Source of the DNA: Phenylobacterium sp.
GTDB taxonomy: Bacteria > Pseudomonadota > Alphaproteobacteria > Caulobacterales > Caulobacteraceae
Assembly: GCA_028291285.1 (NCBI GenBank)
Contig: JAQGIJ010000559.1
Location: forward strand, 1-10,961
Direction of reading: 5' to 3'
Length of the DNA stretch: 10,961 nt
The notes beneath the pieces are model-generated. The model searched no databases, was not told the DNA's origin, and saw nothing but the letters and a program-made list of their open reading frames with translations. The position numbers and the translations under genes are program-made. Of the stretch, positions 8,342-10,961 are shown one piece after another (position 1 is the stretch's first letter; each line of letters opens with the position of its first letter).

Positions 8342-10606
8342 CTATGGCCGCACCGGCTTCAGCCGGGCCGCGGCGGCGGCCATGATGGCCTCCGGCATGG
8401 TGTGGGCGCCCAGGCGCTCCATCACCCGGGCGCGATGGATCTCGACCGTGCGCGGACTGATGCCGAGCTCGCGCGCTATGGTCTTGTTGGTCCCGCCCGC
8501 CAACAGGCCGTCGAGCACTTCGCGCTCGCGCGGGGTCATCAGGGCGATCTGGGCGCGGGCGATCTCGGCGGCACGCTCCTCGCGCTCGACCTCGCGCACA
8601 TTGGCCAGGGCCGAGGCCACCGCGGCAAGCATCGCGCCGGGATCTGCGGGCGCCTGCAGCACGTCGGCCGCGCCGGATTTCATCGCCGCGATGGCAAGCT
8701 CCACATCGGCGCCAAGCACCGATTCGAGGATCACCGGCAGGTCGATGCGCCGCGCCTTCAGCGCGCGGGCCAGGCCGAAGGGATCGCGACTGGAATCGTC
8801 CGTCCGCACCAGCACGCAGCCGGAGGTCAGGGCGGCCGCCACGTCGAGGAAGGCGGTTTCCGAGGCGAAGGTCGTGACGCGGCGTCCGGCGCGGCGCAAC
8901 AAAGCCCCCTTCGTCTCACGTCCGCGAAGGTCGGCGTCGATGACATAGACGCTGAGCGCTTCGCGGCGGCTGATGTCATGGGCGATACCGCCGAGCTGCG
9001 TCAGGCGCCCGTCGGCGTTGCGGATCGGGAAGGTCGTGTCGCGGATCCAGCGCACCGAGGCGTCCGGTCGCACGATGCGATATTCATGGGTGATGGATTC
9101 GCCCTGGGCGGTGACGTGCTCGAGGGTCTGGGTCCAGGCGGCGCGGTCCTCCGGGTGGACGCAGTCCCGCCAGACCTGGATGTCGCCGATGGCGGCTTCG
9201 GGCGCCATTCCCCAGGTCTGCTGGAAGCCGGGGCTCAGGTACTCCAGACGCTGCTCCTTGGCCTCGAGGATCCAGATCACGTCGCTGGAATTCTCCGCAA
9301 AGCGGCGGAACCGCTCCTCGCCCTCGCGAAGGCGCGCTTCGTTCCGGCGCTGCCGGTCGACGTCCTCGATGATGGAGACGACGCCGCGGATCGGACCGGC
9401 GCCCTCGCGCAGCGGCGCGGCGCTGACGCGTGTCCAGATCTGGCCGCCATCGTCCAGCGTGTAGAGGAAGTCCTGGCCGGGCGAGGTGGTCTCGCCGCGC
9501 AACGCGCGCGCGCCGGGATAGTCCGCCGCGGCGAGCGGCGAGCCGTCGCCTCGGAAGCCCTGCCAGCGGGCCGCCGCCTCCGTCGCGTGCGAGGGCATGA
9601 CCGCGAGCCGGAAGCGCTCCGCGGCGGGGTTGCTCAGCACCTGCCGGCCATCTTCGTCGAACACGGCCACGCCCACCGGCAGCGCCCGCAGGATGGTGGC
9701 CAGATAGGCCTCGCTCCGCCGCAGTCGCGCTTCGGACCGCTTCTGCTGGGTGATGTCGAGCACGGCCCCGGTGAAGGACACCGGCTTGCGGTCCTCGAAC
9801 TGCGTCTGTCCGGAGGTGGAGATCCAGCGCTCCGGGCCGCCCTGCAGGCCGACGACGCGATATTCGATCGCATAGGTCCCGTCGCCGTCGGGATCGGCGG
9901 CGCCGTCGACAGCGGCCTGCACGCGGGTGCGATCGTCGGGGTGGATGCCTCGCATCCACAGCGCTCCGTCGACCTCGACCCCCGGCGGGACGCCCCACAG
10001 CGCCCGCAGCCGCTCGTCCCAATGATGCGCGCCGGTCTGTGGGTCCCAGAGGTAGGAGCTCAGGCCAACCAGGTCGACGGCCGCCTTGAGACGGGCGCGG
10101 CTTTCGCGCAGCCGGGCCTCGACGTCCAGGCGCTGGCTGAGATCGGTCGTGAAGCACCCGGCGCCGATCAGCTCGCCCGCTCCGTTGCGCAGCAGGAAGG
10201 CGCTCCACCTGACCTTCACGCCTTCGCCGTTGCTGAAGTGATGGAAACGGTACTCGCCCTCCCAGACGCCCTCCTGCATCAAGGTGGGCAGCACCACTTC
10301 GCGGACCGCTTGGCGGTCCTCACGGGCGAAGAAGTCCGGGACCGACAGGGTGGCGAGTTCGACGCCGTCCGGCAGCCCGACCATCCTTCGGCCGTAGGCG
10401 TTGACGAACACCGCCTGGAAGCCTGGATCGGAAATCCCTACGAAGCACGGGGCGTCGCAGGCCACCCGCTCGAGCAGCTCGGACAGGGCGTGCGGCCGCG
10501 TGATTTCCTTCAGTGGAGCCTCCGTCGGGATGCGGACTCTGGACAGGTTTTTCCCTCTGGAATCAACCAACGCGCGAACGACAAGGCAAGGTCCCGCACG
10601 CCGCAT
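8342..10606 (-). CDS. Four-PAS sensor regulator with degenerate receiver and LuxR helix-turn-helix
   Basis: This one-piece sensor/regulator has about 754 residues from the ATG at 10606. It has four PAS domains (about 42-162, 170-289, 296-419 and 428-549), several followed by PAC-type motifs such as GAVLDIT, GVVSIIEDV and GGIAHDIS. A FixJ-like receiver fold follows (about 551-667), then a LuxR/FixJ helix-turn-helix (about 689-747) with LTPREREVL-type sequence MTPREREVLDGLLAGGTNKTIARELGIS as its core. The receiver lacks the phospho-acceptor: where FixJ has LVLD-V-R-M-P, this has VLVR-T-D-D-S, and the conserved Lys is replaced in LQAPAD. It therefore probably responds through its PAS domains without phosphorylation, and no histidine kinase domain is present. 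The start is uncertain: the frame is open to an ATG at 10705, which overlaps the operator; 10606 has a weak ribosome site; and a CTG at 10513 has GGAGG five bases upstream. It is divergent from the peroxiredoxin and shares a palindrome with it. Confidence 0.85.
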   Translation of the reverse strand: MRRAGPCLVVRALVDSRGKNLSRVRIPTEAPLKEITRPHALSELLERVACDAPCFVGISDPGFQAVFVNAYGRRMVGLPDGVELATLSVPDFFAREDRQAVREVVLPTLMQEGVWEGEYRFHHFSNGEGVKVRWSAFLLRNGAGELIGAGCFTTDLSQRLDVEARLRESRARLKAAVDLVGLSSYLWDPQTGAHHWDERLRALWGVPPGVEVDGALWMRGIHPDDRTRVQAAVDGAADPDGDGTYAIEYRVVGLQGGPERWISTSGQTQFEDRKPVSFTGAVLDITQQKRSEARLRRSEAYLATILRALPVGVAVFDEDGRQVLSNPAAERFRLAVMPSHATEAAARWQGFRGDGSPLAAADYPGARALRGETTSPGQDFLYTLDDGGQIWTRVSAAPLREGAGPIRGVVSIIEDVDRQRRNEARLREGEERFRRFAENSSDVIWILEAKEQRLEYLSPGFQQTWGMAPEAAIGDIQVWRDCVHPEDRAAWTQTLEHVTAQGESITHEYRIVRPDASVRWIRDTTFPIRNADGRLTQLGGIAHDISRREALSVYVIDADLRGRETKGALLRRAGRRVTTFASETAFLDVAAALTSGCVLVRTDDSSRDPFGLARALKARRIDLPVILESVLGADVELAIAAMKSGAADVLQAPADPGAMLAAVASALANVREVEREERAAEIARAQIALMTPREREVLDGLLAGGTNKTIARELGISPRTVEIHRARVMERLGAHTMPEAIMAAAAARLKPVRP

Positions 10607-10675
10607 CCGTAACTTTACTAAGGAGATATCCTGATCGGGATCGCGGCTATCATCCAACTCGAATCCGACGGCGGG

Positions 10676-10689
10676 CTGACGCGCGTCAG
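10676..10689. promoter_or_regulatory. Palindromic operator CTGAC-N4-GTCAG, copy 3
   Basis: Perfect half-sites flank GCGC in the 135-base gap between the PAS-LuxR gene and the peroxiredoxin. The centre is about 59 bases before the peroxiredoxin ATG. TAACCT at 10712-10717 starts 29.5 bases from the centre, the class II activator position. In the other direction GATGAT (10654-10649 on the minus strand) lies about 28.5 bases away and matches four of six -10 consensus bases, so the site may serve both divergent genes. Confidence 0.7.
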
Positions 10690-10741
10690 TTCGTGCGCAT
10701 CGCACGGCCGGTAACCTGCCTCCTCAACCCACGGAGGCCGC

Positions 10742-10961
10742 ATGACCGAGATCCTCGCCCGCGGGTGTCGGGCTCCTGAGTTCAGCCTGCGGGTCACGCC
10801 CGACCAGTCCCTGTCGCTCAGCGAACTGCGCGGCCGCCGCGTGGTCCTGGCCTTCTACCCGGCCGACTGGAGCCCCGTCTGCGGCGACCAGATGACCCTC
10901 TACAACGAGATTCTCCCGGAGTTCCGCGACCGCGGAGCCGAGCTGCTCGGCGTCTCCGTCG
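10742..10961 (+). CDS. Peroxiredoxin (AhpC/TSA, Bcp-like), 5' part only
   Basis: The first 73 codons of a thiol peroxidase are present; the rest lies beyond the right edge. Peroxiredoxins reduce H2O2 and organic peroxides in the cytoplasm, using electrons from thioredoxin or similar donors. The N-terminal APEFSLR (11-17) and the beta-strand VVLAFYPADWSPVC (34-47) are typical. C47 is the peroxidatic cysteine in the P-x3-(T/S)-x2-C motif (P40, S44, C47), with Trp in place of the more usual Phe before the Ser. The following GDQMTLYNE matches a common alphaproteobacterial redoxin subfamily. The resolving cysteine cannot be judged from this part. GGAGG sits 5 bases before the ATG. The promoter region carries operator copy 3, which links this gene to the BON-kefB regulon. 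Confidence 0.88.
   Translation, partial: MTEILARGCRAPEFSLRVTPDQSLSLSELRGRRVVLAFYPADWSPVCGDQMTLYNEILPEFRDRGAELLGVSV

Noticed and set aside
8332..8366. CGCGGCCGCG palindrome and the CCGGC-TTCA-GCCGG hairpin between the convergent kefB and PAS-LuxR ends as a shared terminator
   Set aside because: The stems are only 5 bp, there is no T-run on either side, and the second lies in the coding end of the LuxR gene. It is too weak to annotate.
8402..10612. Plus-strand frame opposite the PAS-LuxR gene
   Set aside because: It is a shadow of the PAS-LuxR gene. Composition is unlike a real protein, and the minus strand has four PAS domains and a LuxR domain in order.
5078..10689. The three palindromes as a CRISPR or mobile-element repeat
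   Set aside because: They are only 14 bases long, widely and irregularly spaced, always in promoter regions, and have no spacers or transposase nearby.

Overview
The window is very G+C-rich and densely coded, with codon use ending mostly in G or C, AGGAG-type ribosome binding sites and short gaps between genes. The protein types (FixK/FNR-like regulator, FixJ-like LuxR regulator, triple-BON proteins, a small TFPASDP protein beside Hsp20) suggest an alphaproteobacterium. The genus cannot be fixed from this stretch. No tRNA, rRNA, IS element, CRISPR array or prophage gene is visible, and no stretch longer than about 185 bases lacks a gene.

Left half, minus strand, read right to left: a Crp/Fnr-family regulator (4972-4235), then a large stand-alone AAA+ disaggregase of the ClpG/ClpK type (4181-1362), a 61-residue protein with an EETFPASDPPAW motif (1358-1173), an Hsp20 small heat shock protein (1171-635) and an HdeD-family membrane protein that runs off the left edge (570-1). 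The clpG, small ORF and hsp20 genes are 1 to 3 bases apart and are surely one operon. A strong hairpin separates hsp20 from hdeD.

Centre, plus strand: two paralogous triple-BON-domain cytoplasmic proteins (5155-5808 and 5944-6609), followed 13 bases later by a KefB-type K+/H+ antiporter with an RCK domain (6623-8323). Right side: a convergent minus-strand regulator with four PAS domains, a degenerate FixJ-like receiver and a LuxR helix-turn-helix (10606-8342), then the start of a divergent plus-strand peroxiredoxin (10742 to the edge).

Two observations tie the region together. First, the gene set (ClpG/ClpK, Hsp20, HdeD, KefB, a thiol-redox protein) resembles the core of the transmissible locus of stress tolerance (tLST, also called locus of heat resistance) known from Gammaproteobacteria. 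Here it is arranged differently and joined to BON proteins and two dedicated regulators. Second, a perfect 14-bp palindrome CTGAC-N4-GTCAG occurs three times, once in each of three intergenic regions: crp/BON-1, BON-1/BON-2 and luxR/peroxiredoxin. It has the geometry of an FNR-family operator and lies at an activator-like distance from weak -10-like hexamers. The inference is a compact stress regulon run by the resident Crp/Fnr-like protein (or, less likely, the LuxR protein). It would combine protein disaggregation, chaperone holding, K+/pH homeostasis and peroxide removal.
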